Part shown: positions 1 to 12,900 of the stretch, piece after piece
How the letters are laid out: the number at the start of each line of letters is the position of its first letter
How positions within the stretch are numbered: position 1 is the stretch's first letter
Assembly (NCBI RefSeq): GCF_007655135.1
Contig: NC_045129.1
Location: forward strand, 30,753,122-30,817,121
Source of the DNA: Punica granatum
Taxonomy: Eukaryota > Streptophyta > Magnoliopsida > Myrtales > Lythraceae
DNA length: 64,000 bases
Direction of reading: 5' to 3'
Notes under the pieces: model-generated
The model's database searches: none
The model's input: only the letters and a program-made list of their open reading frames with translations
Told to the model about the DNA's origin: nothing
Translations under genes and position numbers: made by a program

Positions 1-286
1 GTCTACTCGAGTCACTTGGGATCGATCATTCTCAGCTGATGACGTTGTTTTGCGATAATCAAGCAGCGCTCCATATTGCGGCCAATCCGGTTTTTCACGA
101 GCGAACCAAACACATAAAAATTAACTGTCATTTTATCTAACAGCACCTGATGTCCAAGGCTATTGTTACTTCTATGTGCCCACGTAATTTTAACTCGCTG
201 ATATTTTCACAAAAGCATTAGGGAAGGATCACTTCAATTTTTTACTTGACAAGTTGGGCGTTCACAATATTCATGCTCCAACTTGA
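1..286 (+). mobile_element. Ty1/copia pol 3' end (RNase H remnant)
   Basis: The forward translation contains the Ty1/copia RNase H signature [20 protein letters not shown] followed by HI. After an in-frame stop and a frame change it continues as ADIFTKALGKDHFNFLLDKL and ends at a stop codon near position 286. These are the last roughly 90 residues of a copia polyprotein, which in life copies element RNA into DNA. Stops and a frameshift show it is dead. The rest of pol lies off the left edge. I do not see a clear polypurine tract or LTR start after the stop. Confidence 0.85.
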
Positions 287-1061
287 GTATAGAAATTTGA
301 GAAGATTACCGTGCATATATTCCATATCATTCCAGCCTTTCTGCCAGCCCACTGCCCTTACCTTATTTGCGGCTCATATCATTCCAGCCTTTCTAGTTTT
401 AGTAGTTTAGTCTAATTAGGTCTTTGTAGGAACGATGCTCTTACTTACACTATATTAGTTGCTTGATAATGTGCAATGCCTTAAGATATATCTTTATCGT
501 AAGAATTACTATTGTGGACTTAATATATATATATATATTAAGAATTTTGAAAAATGTGTACAATAATTATTAGGTAATTGTATGTATATGTTTTAATGCA
601 AGTATCGTGAGGGACCATAAACCATGCGTGTTGACGGTTTATTGAGAAGGTTTATGTAGAAGCTATTCACTGAAGGAATTGAAGACTCTCGTGAGTGTAA
701 TCTAAATTATTATGTATAAAGATATGTATAGATGGATTGGATTATAAGGAAATAAAAATCAATAATAAAAAAAAATTATAAAAATGACGTGATATTTACA
801 TTTACAGTAATTTATTTATAATAATAAAAATGATGAATGATTAGCTTTCGATAATTTTTGTAGTTAAAGACATTAAAAAAAATTCTAGTTGAGCAGAATT
901 TTATGTTTTTCATTAAGTATGCAATCTGACGAATGAAACCATCCTAAGAAATGCCTTTCCCTTTTCTGCTGTTGCCCTTTGATTTTGGTATATACTTGAT
1001 GAATTATCACCTATGCACAAATAGTTCTATTCATCATGCCTACTCGATGGGGACCTGATTA
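287..1061. other. AT-rich spacer between copia remnant and CNGC15 3' end
   Basis: No gene is visible. It holds a 20-bp direct repeat (catatcattccagcctttct, near 323 and 374, about 51 bp apart), which may belong to the copia LTR or its flank, a short (TA)n tract near 523-538 and A-rich stretches. The part nearest 1061 should include the CNGC15 3' UTR, since that gene runs leftward and stops at 1062. Confidence 0.5.
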
Positions 1062-3908
1062 TCAGTCCTCATCCACTGAAAAGTCCGGCTCTGTGGGCTT
1101 CTGCAGCGACCCGACCATGCTGGAATCTGAATCTGATATACTGTTTCCACTCCTCCTAGTGCTCGTGGTGAGCCTTGCTGCATACAATGCAAGACCAGGC
1201 CCGGGTGAGGTCAAATTTGGCTCAGGTGACGCAGCGTCCTCTCGGGCCCTGAGCTCCGCAACTTCTTTCCTCTTCTTGAACCGGCGCCAGGCAGCCTGTA
1301 TGAAACATGCCGCCCAGGTCCGCCAATGGTGCGAGTAGAACCGGAACTTGTGCCTGAGTTGCTTACTATGGAGCCGCCGGAATTGTGCTGCAACAAACTT
1401 CAGGTCCTCTGCCCGGAGGGCGAAGGCCTCCACCTCGGATACAGCCTTCACAGTTCGTGTGGATGAGGGGAGGACGGCACTGGGGCGAGGGTCCAGGGCC
1501 CATGTGAGCAACTCCTCGCCGCAGAACTCCCCAGGTCCGATCCTACACGAATTGAAGAACCCACTGCGGCCCCCATTTGTAGTGTATGAGTCCAAATGAC
1601 CCCGGATAATGAATAACATCTCGTTCACTGGGTCGCCTTCCCGCACAAGAAATGTTGCCTCGGTGCACAGGGCTGGCTTCAGCCTCTCGCAGATGGCGTC
1701 GAGCATTCTCTCATCCATTTGATCAAACAAGGGAACCTAAACACATCCATTTCAATATGAGACAAACAGTTGGACCGCTATTTTCCTTAAACGAAAGGAG
1801 AGAATTTAGTTTATAGCCTTTCTTTCGACTTACTTGTCGGACTAAGTCGAGGCAAAGGTGGCGCTTGATATCTCTTCTGAGATCTACGGGAAGGCCCTTT
1901 AAAAGGGCTTCTTCGTCGACTCCTCTTGTAGCCACCCACTTGAACTGGTCATACTTGCGAACCAATTGCCTTAGATCGGGAGGCAGCTGCCTGTGATGCA
2001 TCCACTGCTCTGTATCAGTCCTCCTGATCCTCCACTCTTCTAACCGCACCGTCGTTGATTGAAGGTATGTCTGCCACGGATTTAATTACATACGTCTCAG
2101 CTATCGTAATTCATAACACTACTTCCAATAATGATCAGCAGTAAGTGTTAAGTAAGTCCTACTTGCATATTGCCAATGAGCAAAGCAAAGAGGACCAGCC
2201 CGAGAGTCGCTATGATGATTGCAAAGACGATTTCTCCAACATAAGTGCTTGTCGAAAGATTTTGCCCCAATGAACTGCAAAGTTTAATAATTGCATAATC
2301 ATCATCACCATCATTGTCTGTAAGTAATATGATTAATTATATATGAAGGATCATTCTGATAATTGATTAATCAAGAATGTAAAAGCCGGATACCTCAAGT
2401 TCTTGAGGCCCCACCAAAGGCAGTAAAAGTACTTGTTGAAGAACGGAGAGCTAGTTACATCAAAAGTCACCGCATCGCCATAAATGCCGAAATTGTAGGA
2501 GTTGTTTGATGGATCGCACAAACTTGTGAGATTGCTTGATCGGAACCAAGTGTTGCGGTTGGGATCATTGATCCGGCGGCAATCCAAAAGCCCGCTTTGG
2601 CAAGATTCCCGCTGAGTCTCACAAACCCATCTCCAGCAATCTTCTTGACGTTCGATCGATAAAAGATACCAGCAAGCTCCTAGTACCTGTGAACAGTTGT
2701 ATGCTTGAGTTAGTTCCAAATTCAGCAAGTCGGAGAATAAATTTATTAGCATTATGAATTGGAACTCGGATAGTCCTCTGAAGCATACTTACATGGCTTG
2801 CTAACATGTAAAGCATGAGATTGTAGGCGGCCCCAGCCCAAGCTGTCTCGGTCACGACGCCTGTGGCCTTGATGATTTGCAATAAGAGAGGGAATATAAG
2901 GAATAGCCTTGGGAGGTACTGAAAGATTATTATGAAACGGAGCACAGTCTTCGTGTTGGTGAGCGTCGAACCATTCAGGCTCGGGATGACAAGCCACATC
3001 AGAACCTGCAAGACATCGAAACAAAACATAAACCTCCATAAGTATGAAGACCTGTTTTTGTTTTGTGAAAACGTTTGATGGAAAATAGAGTTGAACTGCA
3101 TTTTCCGAGTAAGAAAATCGAAAACTCGAGCGGTCCTTAAAAACTAAGGCACTTCTTAATCGGAGGCATTTCTTAAATTTCTCACAGAAAACTAAAGCAC
3201 CTTCCAATTTTGGGAAGCATGTATACCTGAGGAAGGGGCAGAGCAGCGATAAGGTCTATCCAGAGACCTTTCCGGAGATATCTCCGTGCGATTTTTGATG
3301 AATCTATAACAAGCTCTCCCCTCCCGAAAACACGAGATGGAGGCGCGACGTAAGCTGTCCGAAACCGAATGAAGATCTGAGCTATATAAAAGATATCTGC
3401 TAGTGTTCTCACTATACTGAGAACCACTTCAAGGGTCACCCCGAGATCTATGCATTGCTCGCCCCGAACAATGGGCAAGAAGAGGAATAGAGGGTCGACG
3501 AAGAGTGAAACCAAGCACGCAACCAGGAAGATCCTGTTCCACCGGCGGATGGTTTGCCCGCGAGGATCTAATATTTTCCTCTTCACCCGTTCGAAATCCT
3601 CCGAGAAAACCCGGGAAAGCACCTTAGCTTTCAATGACTTGTTCCCGGCTCTCTGGGGCACGTTCCGGGGCACCCTGTGAGAACCTGCGGCCTCATAGAC
3701 CTGCGCACCATCGATGCTGTACTTGAGCCTCATGGCTTCATCTCCCTTATTGCCGGCAAGCTTCAGTGATTCAAGATCATCGCAGAATCTATAAGCTCAC
3801 ATCAGAAAGTACTCTATCAATGCTGAATACACTTCAATGGACAACATACAAATCATACGACTACACATATCACACACACCTGACTGATCTTGAATTGCTG
3901 AAACCCAT
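1062..3908 (-). CDS. CNGC15: Cyclic nucleotide-gated ion channel 15
   Basis: Plant CNGC channel, a six-pass Ca2+-permeable cation channel. In other plants CNGC15 is reported at the nuclear envelope in symbiotic calcium signalling and also in nitrate responses. Coding exons read on the minus strand: 3908-3880, 3788-3227, 3005-2793, 2686-2394, 2274-2163, 2070-1834 and 1736-1062, all GT-AG and in frame, giving 706 residues. The N-terminus MGFSNSRSVR is supplied by a 29-nt first coding exon. S1 is near residues 96-115. The pore stretch GLKNLSSLGQNLSTSTYVGE spans the junction near residue 365. The cyclic-nucleotide-binding domain occupies the last exon, with GPGEFCGEELLTWAL at about 549-563, followed by an IQ motif (WAACFIQAAWRRFKKRK, about 623-640). 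Near-identity to Arabidopsis CNGC15 across S1, the pore and the CNBD, recalled from memory, supports the subtype. No lesion is seen. Confidence 0.95.
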
Positions 3909-4493
3909 TGTGGATCTCTGTTTTCAGGAGGGAAGGTTTCTACTCAGAGATTCGATCTGTCCGGAACAAGCAACTGGTGGATTTAAGAAATCTGAGTTTG
4001 ATGTATGTATGCATATATGTATGGTATGCATCAATCACCATGGAAAGGGAAAAAAAGATGAGCTTGAGGCCACTAGAAACCAACAGGGCGGGCAAAAGGG
4101 CTTCTTTGACTTATGTTTTTCACCAGATTCATGTGGGGAAAAGGTGTTTGTGTATTGCAATCAATCAACAGCTTGAAGGCTTTTTATGTGGAAGACTTTT
4201 TTGCAGCACAGCCTTTTAAAGGACAGACTGTAAGTCAAAAACATGTGACTGATCATTGGCTTTTCTTCCCTTTCTGCTGCTTTGCAACAAATCCCTGCAG
4301 AATCATGCATGACATTTGAAAAGCAAGAAGCCCAAATGATAGAAGACACCAAAATTGCAAACAATCAGACAGCAACATCTCATTTGCAACACCCAGTGAG
4401 ACAGAGAGAGACATACAAGCATTTTTCTTTGCAACCACGAAATGTTACCCAGCTCATGTCATGCTTCCTCACTCATTATATACATGCGTATAC

Positions 4494-4571
4494 ATATATA
4501 TATATATATATATAGAGGAGGAGGAGGAGGAGGAGGAGGAGGAGGAGGAGGAAGAAGAAGAAGAAGAAGAG
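4494..4571. repeat. Compound microsatellite (TA)n-(GAG)n-(AAG)n
   Basis: About ten TA units (4494-4514) run directly into about twelve GAG units (4515-4550) and then about seven AAG units (to 4571). It lies about 590 bp upstream of the CNGC15 start codon, so it is in the promoter or 5' leader. On the transcribed strand the GAG part reads as a CTC-rich pyrimidine tract. Confidence 0.95.
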
Positions 4572-5657
4572 ACAGAGAAGACCGTTCTTGTTCTTGTCGC
4601 TTAACAGAGGAGAATCGGCCAGAGGCTGACTCAGTCAGTCAGAGCCTGAAGATTCGATTAGGAAAACGTTAGCGTTACTGCAGGGAACCCAGATAAGAAA
4701 AAGGCCCTGAATTTCAAGAAAATGACAGGAGACTTTGATTCATCCATTCGGAGTTTATGGCAGGAAAATAAATAAATAAAAAAGACCGGGGGGGGGGCAA
4801 GTGTTGGGTGTCTAATTAAGAAAATAATTAGGAAAGAAGACGGGCCATGATAATAAAAATTGGCTTTATAACTGCGAAGCAGAGGACAGTGAAGCAGAGG
4901 ACAGGAAGACAATAACAAATGGAGTGTGCCCAATTAGGGGAAGAGAAAACTGAGAGGAGGTGCCCTCATTTATTACTCAAAATTGCATACTTTTTGGGTG
5001 AAATCAATATTTTTCTGTGTTATCCGGTACTTCAACACACCCTGACTAATTTAATTATGACTAATTTAATTATAAGCAAATCAGCTCATTAAGAAGTACA
5101 ATTCTCCAATCAATGATTTTATCTATTCATAAAATTTAAATTCGAAATCTTATTTAAAGGAACCGAACGGTTTGATCCAATTCTTGTTGATTTAGTGAAA
5201 TCAATTTTAAGTCGATTTATTTTTAATTTTTTTCTAAATTACGATATATATGAAGTGGGTCTCTAAAAAGATAAACAAAATGAAAAGAAAAAAGAAATGC
5301 GATAAGATTTATTGGCGAGAGTTAAACTATGACATAATGCTTAGTGGGTACCGTGCTTAAACCTTTTTTTCTTGTTTACCTTTTATTTGTTTATTATCAG
5401 CGTTAGTATGGTACTGTGGTAGAGATGGAGAGAGTTGACTTAGCCGAGATATATGCATGCCTATCGAATCTTGAGACGTGCTATTTATGTTTTAATATTC
5501 TTGCGGGCTTTCTGGTAAATGATTCAAAATTAAAGGCTTATGATGCCATTTTCCTTCGGAAATTATGTCCTGCAATCGATAAAATTGGTTGCACCACACA
5601 ATCACATAAATTACTAAATTTGTGAGTAAAAGTTAAGGAAAGTTTTTCGAAATTCGT

Positions 5658-5795
5658 GTATCTTATTTTAAATTTTTTGTAACTTATTTCGATATATTTG
5701 TAACTTACTTCAAAATCTATGTAAATTTACTTCTTTTATTAGTAATTTACTTCATTTAATAATAACTTACTATAAATTGGAGTAACTTATTTGCA
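5658..5795. repeat. 21-bp minisatellite, about seven units
   Basis: Units beginning with the core gtaacttactt (variants gtatcttattt, gtaaatttact, agtaatttact and ataacttacta) start at 5658, 5679, 5700, 5721, 5742, about 5762 and about 5782. The spacing is 21 bp, slipping to 20 in the last two. The region is noncoding and AT-rich. Confidence 0.75.
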
Positions 5796-6964
5796 ATTAA
5801 TTGCACCAAAGACCTTCCCCATTTGCGTTTCTATTTTAGTTCTCAACTGCGTAGGACTTGGAGAAGAAGATGATGAGTTTCCGGTTAAATACTGTAAAAT
5901 TAGTCCATCATCTCACTATATTTCCGTCCTCTACCATGATTGAACGAATTTTTCATCAATAGATAGATTGCCAAACTCGAACGGGTCTTTTTCAAGTGTT
6001 CTTATCACATGTCGTACAAATAGCGTAGCTTCACTATCCACCCAATTGACGAGACGTCCGACTAAGGAACTTTTCCACTTAATAGAACACCTCATAATTG
6101 TAGATGTTTACGATACTAAATGAACGACGAGACCAAATTAGAAGTATTTGACAAAAGTGGATCGAAATGTGTATAATATGAACCAAGATGGTGTCTAGGT
6201 TGATTCCGCATGTACTTTTTTTGTGTACCTGAAATTTGAATCAATGTTCTATGGAAGAATTGAAACTTCAATGCAAATTCAGGGGATTTATGATATCTTG
6301 TCTTTGTTTTTATATTTTATCTTAGTCCACGTATATTGTCCATTATCTTCTTTTGCTTGGAGTTGTTATCTATTTTATTTGACAAATATAATTAGGTTAA
6401 TTAGAAAATAAATGATTGCAATATAAGGTACTCTTTTATAAATGGAAACTACTGCTTTCAGGAATGGCTACAGAAGGAATCTTTTTGTTTGGTTTTTTTT
6501 TTTTGTGTAAATATTTGGGGTTGTTTTTGCTCTGCGGAAAACAGTCCCGAATTTTCATTTTCTCTTTCTTAAAGAACTAGAGAAGAAGTTGTCCGTATCA
6601 GTATGTAGTGAGGATCTCTGTTTTGTTCCATAAGAGCATGCATGAGCATGAAATGTGATTGCTTCCGAGAAGATAGTAAACAGAACACTTTAAGCTTTTT
6701 TTCTTTCTAATGAAAGGAAATAGAAAACGGGTGAGTGATGACGATATTAACAGAAATTGAACAAAGTTTACGCTAAACTCGCTGCACGTGCTGTGTAGCA
6801 GTTTCCTTATATTTTGGTGTCGGGGCGAATAAGAGGGGAATTGCTACAAGTCCCTCACTATACCCCCAACCAACCACCACACACACCCCCGAGATCAGAC
6901 CGGATTTTCATTTTAACAATAGCAATAATAATAGAGGGGGGGAAAAAAAAGTTGTTCTAGATGG

Positions 6965-7210
6965 AGATCAGATAGATCTAGTGCTCTTCTTGTTGGAATG
7001 CAACGATTCTATGGGTTGAATTGAGCCTAATCCAGGACAAGAGCGGGTCCCCATTCGATGGGGAAAAGGATAAAATGTGCCTTCTTTTTTCTTCTTTTTT
7101 CGAAAAGTGCCTGAAAAATCCAATTCCTTGGATCTTGGACTAGGGCAATGATTCGACATGGAAACAACGATGGCTATATCTCGAGGTCGATGTTCCATGC
7201 ATATGACAGC
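6965..7210. other. Possible plastid-derived insertion
   Basis: This block differs in texture from its surroundings, with balanced composition and no A/T runs of the local type. It encodes a 76-residue minus-strand frame (MEHRPRDIAIVVSMSNHCPS at its start). Its style resembles plastid inverted-repeat spacer DNA as I remember it. I cannot confirm this without an alignment, and no plastid gene is identified. Confidence 0.3.
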
Positions 7211-8099
7211 TCATGACCCATCTGAGAATCCAAATGCTTGGGACCGACACTTCAAAATATAGTCGAGTTTATGGATTATCTTTTATCGTGTGAATGAACA
7301 GAATAATATTTTTATTTTTTTTTAAAAGATTATTATGGAAGGTGGGAATAAATTATAAAAAAAAAAATAGAGGGGACACACACCATCGAGATCTCTGCCC
7401 ATGCATGCACAGCACAGCACAGCTCAGATCAATCATCAGGAACTAATGAAAAGGGGAAGTTTGCGCCCTATCAGCCCAACTTTCCCATCAATGCCCCATT
7501 CATTCATCTTCATCAATATGAGGTCAAGACAAAAAATCTTAAATGCCTAATTTTTTTTTATTTCATTCTATTTTTAGACATATATAGAATTATATGTTAG
7601 AAATAATAAGTATATATAATTTCAAAACTCATACATCTTGATAATTTGATTTCACTCGTCTTAAAGAAAAAATTACTTTTATCTACCATTTTCACATTAT
7701 CCACTAGGTCCATTTTTCATTGCATTAGAAAGGGGACAAAAAAATCCAATCATGAAGAAATGATATGAGCATTGGTGTGGAATTCTTCTTTGGTGGAAAA
7801 ACATTAGGAACAAGTTAAAGGGAAACCGCAAGAAATCGTCGATTGCACATGTCGAGTGAATCTTTTTCTTATCGGTGCGCCAGCGTATTTGTAAAATTCT
7901 ACCAATTGCATTGATGCGAATACAAGTCGTGATAAACTAATAACAACTCGTTGTATCATCAAGTCAACCGATGACTGGAATTAACGTACTCGGAGATCGA
8001 GGCCAGGGTCGATATAACCAAAAATATCAACTTTAATGAGGCATCCTTAAATATATGCTTTCTTAAAATTCAATTCTTATATGCACTACAAATATTTGT

Positions 8100-8363
8100 G
8101 ATTTAGAGCCTCGAAAGCAATTGAGATCGAGAAATTAAGTTCAGTGCGATAGAATTTGCCCCCGGTTCGCCATCGGTGAAATCTCTCCGTGAGCATGCTT
8201 TATTCCTGTGTGAGTGGATTGCCTTGATCTAGTTAGGTTGATGAAAGATGATTTTGCAGGTGTGAATTGTAGATATCACAGTATAACTGATTATTTTGTA
8301 ATTGATAAACGTCGAGCAATAAAATAGGTGTTTTTTCATGGCCCAAAAAAAAAAAAAAAAAAA
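8100..8363 (+). mobile_element. Candidate retroposed transcript tail with poly(A)
   Basis: An aataaaata polyadenylation-like signal near 8319 is followed after about 15 bases by an uninterrupted run of about 20 A ending at 8363. That arrangement fits the 3' end of a reverse-transcribed RNA, such as a processed pseudogene or LINE tail. No coding sequence is recognisable upstream, and a convincing target-site duplication was not found. A chance A run remains possible. Confidence 0.35.
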
Positions 8364-9932
8364 GAATCTCTTCATGAGATCAAATCAATCCTTGATTAAA
8401 TTGCAAATTTATAAAAGACGGTTTAATCTTTTCAATCAACAAATTGTCCCATGTCGAACGACAATGCAATGAGCGGTCGATGCACTGTATTGTACAATCT
8501 ACAGCTAATTGACGCGGACTCTGAACCTTGGCTCGGGGCATTCTCCATCTGAAAGTGTTTCTTGTTGCTTCTTTGAACATTTACAGATGCACACATCAAA
8601 CAAAGAAAATATAGCAAAAGGGATTACAACACTGAGGAGGAACAAACCATGAAGAATCACTAGAAGGAAACAGATGCAGAATCATGTCGTGCCAAACGAT
8701 TGATGAAGCAATTGTTTCGATCAGCATCCGCTCCCACAACATCGCCCACACCCAAAGCCAGTGTTTCTTTCCATCAGATAACAAAGGCATCTTGATCCCT
8801 TTAGAGCAGAGATTAAAGGAAGAAAATAACGCTATGGCGGGGGTGGCCCGGCCTCAAACAGTGGGGGGCAGCAGCTCCTGAAGAGACCGCAGCAGCACAG
8901 AAACCACAAGCTGCTCAAAAAACATAGATCACATTCACCACAACCGAGTAATGACATGAAAATCCCGGTCAAAATCACACGGGCAAATTGGGCTTTCGGA
9001 TCAGTTGGCACTGGTCCTTTTCAAAGTTACACAAAGTAAAGTGATGCAGGTAACCAGATGGTTTTAGGAATAACAACACGATAGCAAGGTTTAAAACATG
9101 ATCCTCTCGATTTCATGTAAGCAAAGGGGTGTGAGCCAGGCAAATCTTACCAGCAATCCAGCCATCCGCCCCGAGACGGACCCGGAGGCAGAAGCGGGTC
9201 GCTTGGGGGTGGAGGATCCATTCCTGACCCGAGCCGAACAGACAAGACGGGAGCCTGACAAAGTTTTGAGGTCAGAGGCAGCTGCTCCTAGAAGAATCCT
9301 TAGCTGTTATGGGTGGGATGGGTTTATACAAGCAAAGGAAAGGAAGGACCAAACAATCTTTCATATGGTCGTTGCCTTCATCTTTCTTCCATCTACCAGT
9401 CAAAAGGATAACAAGGTTTCAAGATCTTTGCTGATGCAACCACCCCCTTGAAGCCATACATATTTTAAGAAGACATGTACGAGTGAGTTAGATCGGTCGT
9501 GTTCAAGAGAAAAATCTATTCCGGCAGTGTTTTTCCGATATTCTTTTCTTTTCAAGGAAGAAGAGAATGAAGGACGAATCTAAACACAAAACTATCCCTG
9601 TTTCCTTTGGTTTGATAATAAAATTTGGATTTGGAAAGCTCAAAGTTAGTAAATTTGCAAAAGGATTATATCAATCTTGACTCGAACCAGATGAAAAAGA
9701 CTCAGATTTCATTGCAGGGGACCCATTCCGTTTACAAGAAGCAGCGCGTCGAAGAAGTACAATTCCTGTGGTTCTTTTTACATTCTGTATGTACAGAAGA
9801 AATCCAACGAAGCAAAACAAGTAGCTGTCCTGTCACTGGCTAAAGGAGTCCTCTAATTGAAAGTCAAAAAAGAGAAGGCAAAGAAGACAAGTCTCAAGAA
9901 CCTGTGTGACCGTTGAATAGGGCTTGCTCTGA

Positions 9933-12900
9933 TCAGGGGGATTTCAAATTTGCCATGGAGAAGGACTCGAGTCGGGGCTCGACTAAGTCGACCGTCTCAT
10001 CGTCCTGGGCACTCCAACTCCTGGCTTTCGACGAGAGGAGGATCAGTCGCTCCATGTAGTCGGAGGATAGATCATCAGTTTGTGATTTTTCACTGATTTC
10101 GGTTGTGAGAGTCTGATCGATGTCCACCGTGAGGGAAGATGGCGGCGACCATCTCTGGGACCCAACTTTCCAGAGATGCTGTGCATCCACTGGACTCTGA
10201 ACTTGATTCTCGAGGATACTTGAGTTCGTCTCAGCTCTTGATATGTTAGATGAAGACAGCTGCAAAAGCAGACAGAAGAGTGGCATTTTCTTCCATGAGA
10301 TTACCAAAAAACACCATGATGAAGATATTCTCAAGGTGACTGCCAATGAAAAAAATTGTACAGCCCCTCCCGCATTTCATATTCTAAAGTGACGGGCCAT
10401 ACAGATTTAGCTGCATTTACCTGAAAGAGATCAGCATGAATGTTTCTCGTTCTAGATTTATCAGGTGCAATAGCTGAAAGGATCTGAACCACCTCACTCA
10501 TGGTGGGTCGGGAATCAGGGTCCAATAACAGGCATTCCTTTGCTAGGTAAGCCATTATCTGCATCTCTTCTTCAGGGAAGTTTCCTTTTAGTCGTGGGTC
10601 GGGTAACTCTGAGATCACTCGTCTACTATCTTGCAAGCGTGGTGTAGCCTACAATAGCACAAAAAGTACAGAGTCACTGAAGTAGTAACCAATTTTTTGT
10701 TCAAAACTGCGTATATATTAGACGCTGCAGTGATATGATAAACAGGTGATATAACCAAGTCCTTGTTTGTGTTTATGAATATTTAGAAGAGTGTGACGCC
10801 TTAATTCCAATTTTCCATTGAATATGCAAAACAAGGGACCTACCCAGATCACGAGACTTTCTACTCCCTTGTTGGTAGATTTGTGGATGGGCTGGCGACC
10901 CGTGATAAGCTCAAGAAGGACTACCCCGAAACTGAAAACATCCGATTTAAGAGAGGCTCTTCCAATAATCGCATACTCGGGGGCAAAATAGCCAAAAGTC
11001 CCCTGCATTCTTGCGGGAGAGCTGGAACAACTTGCGGGGCCGTCGGGTTTTAAATATTTGGCCATCCCCAAATCAGTAATCTGCCCGCATCACATAGTGA
11101 GAGTATTAATGTAGTTAAGACCCTAAAAAGAAGCATGCTTGTGGACAATTTATAGAAACTCGTCATGAAAGGAATGTATAAAACTAATCACCCCCCTCGA
11201 AAAATGTTCTTACTTTTGCTCTCCAATTCTCATCGAGGAGAATGTTTGTGGACTTGACATCTCTATGCAAAATTCTTGGAGCAGCTGCCTCGTGGAGATA
11301 CTCCAACCCCCTTGCAGCTCCAATTGCAATTGCGACACGAGTTTCCCAGTTCATACTCTCCCCCAGATCACCGTCAAGACAATCTCTCAGATTACCATTG
11401 GGGATATATTCAAATACGAGTAGCCTCTCAACATGCTTCCCTTGAAATTCTGAGCAGTAACCGACCAGGGGCACCACATGGCAATGGTTTAATCTTGCCA
11501 ATAAATCTACCTGGAGGAAAGAACATATAATTTTGGCACTTAAGCATCTCATGAGTTGATTTAGTTGCTATTAATTTCATAATATACCGCACCTCTGTTG
11601 AGAACACAGAGTCATCAGGACCTCCATGATCTTTGAGCCGCTTAATGGCTACGACTCTACCATTCTTGAGCTGTCCGCGATAGACGTAGCTGCTTCCCCC
11701 AAGTCCGATGAGATTTGAATTGGAGAAGTTATTGGTTGCATATTCCAATTCAATATAAGGAAATTGGCATATGGTCCCATGTATAGTTTCTCTTTCTAAT
11801 TTGCCTTTGAATAGAAAACGAGTATTGTGAAAGCACCCTGAAAAGAAAAGGAAGATCACTTGAGCTTCTGACAATTCAGAATTGGAATTTACTGTGTAAA
11901 GAAATCCAATACATACAGAGGGACTCGCCTACCTGCGAGAGGATGGACGGGGGAAGAGATGTTGACTTTTGTCTGGGGGACGGACGAAGTCACCTTGTTG
12001 ATTAAGTTAGTGGCACTGTTACAACTTGTTTCATTCTCTGATGAGAAAACTGGTGTCTCGATTGAGCATCTCTCCTTGCGGTATAAATAGCACATAATTG
12101 AGGACAGAAATGCAATTGTCGTGAGTATGACACAAATTAGCAGCGTAACCACGACAACTTTGCTCGAATGGCGCTTTCCTGGGACTGGAACATTATTCAG
12201 AGTTCCTGCTTGGGAAAAATCAAATGGACGATAGTTAGTGGGCCAAATCCCTAAATGTAGTTTTCATATTTTAGAAGATATACAAAAAAGAGAATAGAAA
12301 ACAGTACCGGAAGTGCAGTTGCATGCTGAAAAGCAAGTAGTATCTTGATTTTGAGATGCTATTTTGGGAAATCCATCATCATCACATGTACAGCTCCACC
12401 AATCTCCATTATCTCCTCCAACTGTGAGATAAGGGATTACTAGTTACTATAATTGAAAATAGTAATAAGAGGATATCATGTGGTTCTGACCTATGAGGAA
12501 ATAATAGGTATGGCAACACATATCCAGAAAAGTAAATAGCTAGATCACATCAATACTTCAAGAGCAAAGTTTAAACAGCTTCAAAATGGTTATACAAGAA
12601 AATACCTGCACTGCAGTTGCATGAAGTGGAACAATTTGATTGGAGGACACTACTCTGGTTCCCTCGGTTTAAAGAACACAGACATGTCCATTTGATCGTT
12701 GCTGACGTATTAGAAATTTCACCTGCCACCATCAAAGTAAACATTTTTGAGCTACACAGCTATCCAACCACGAGTTGCAGATGATCCAGCATGGACTACT
12801 AAGCAGCATGCAAGATGCTTAAAGCAGACATTTGAAACATAAAGGTTGCTTTCAATCATTTCCCACTCAGACTCAGAGTAAAACAATAGTCAAGCTCCGG

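Larger units (their letters stand above)
3909..9932. other. CNGC15-NCRK intergenic spacer
   Basis: About 6 kb without a recognisable gene. The first several hundred bases are CNGC15 promoter and leader. The rest is AT-rich with a compound microsatellite (4494-4571), a short G run near 4789-4797, a 21-bp minisatellite (5658-5795), an organelle-like segment (about 6970-7200), and an insertion-like sequence ending in A20 (about 8100-8363). The less AT-rich stretch 8500-9450 has open frames on both strands, none with a recognisable family. NCRK 3' UTR should lie just below 9933. Confidence 0.6.

Noticed and set aside
9098..9451. 117-codon plus-strand frame downstream of NCRK
   Set aside because: It matches no known family; the stretch has open frames on both strands, as expected from its base composition. 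It could be noncoding transcript, but nothing in the sequence shows this.
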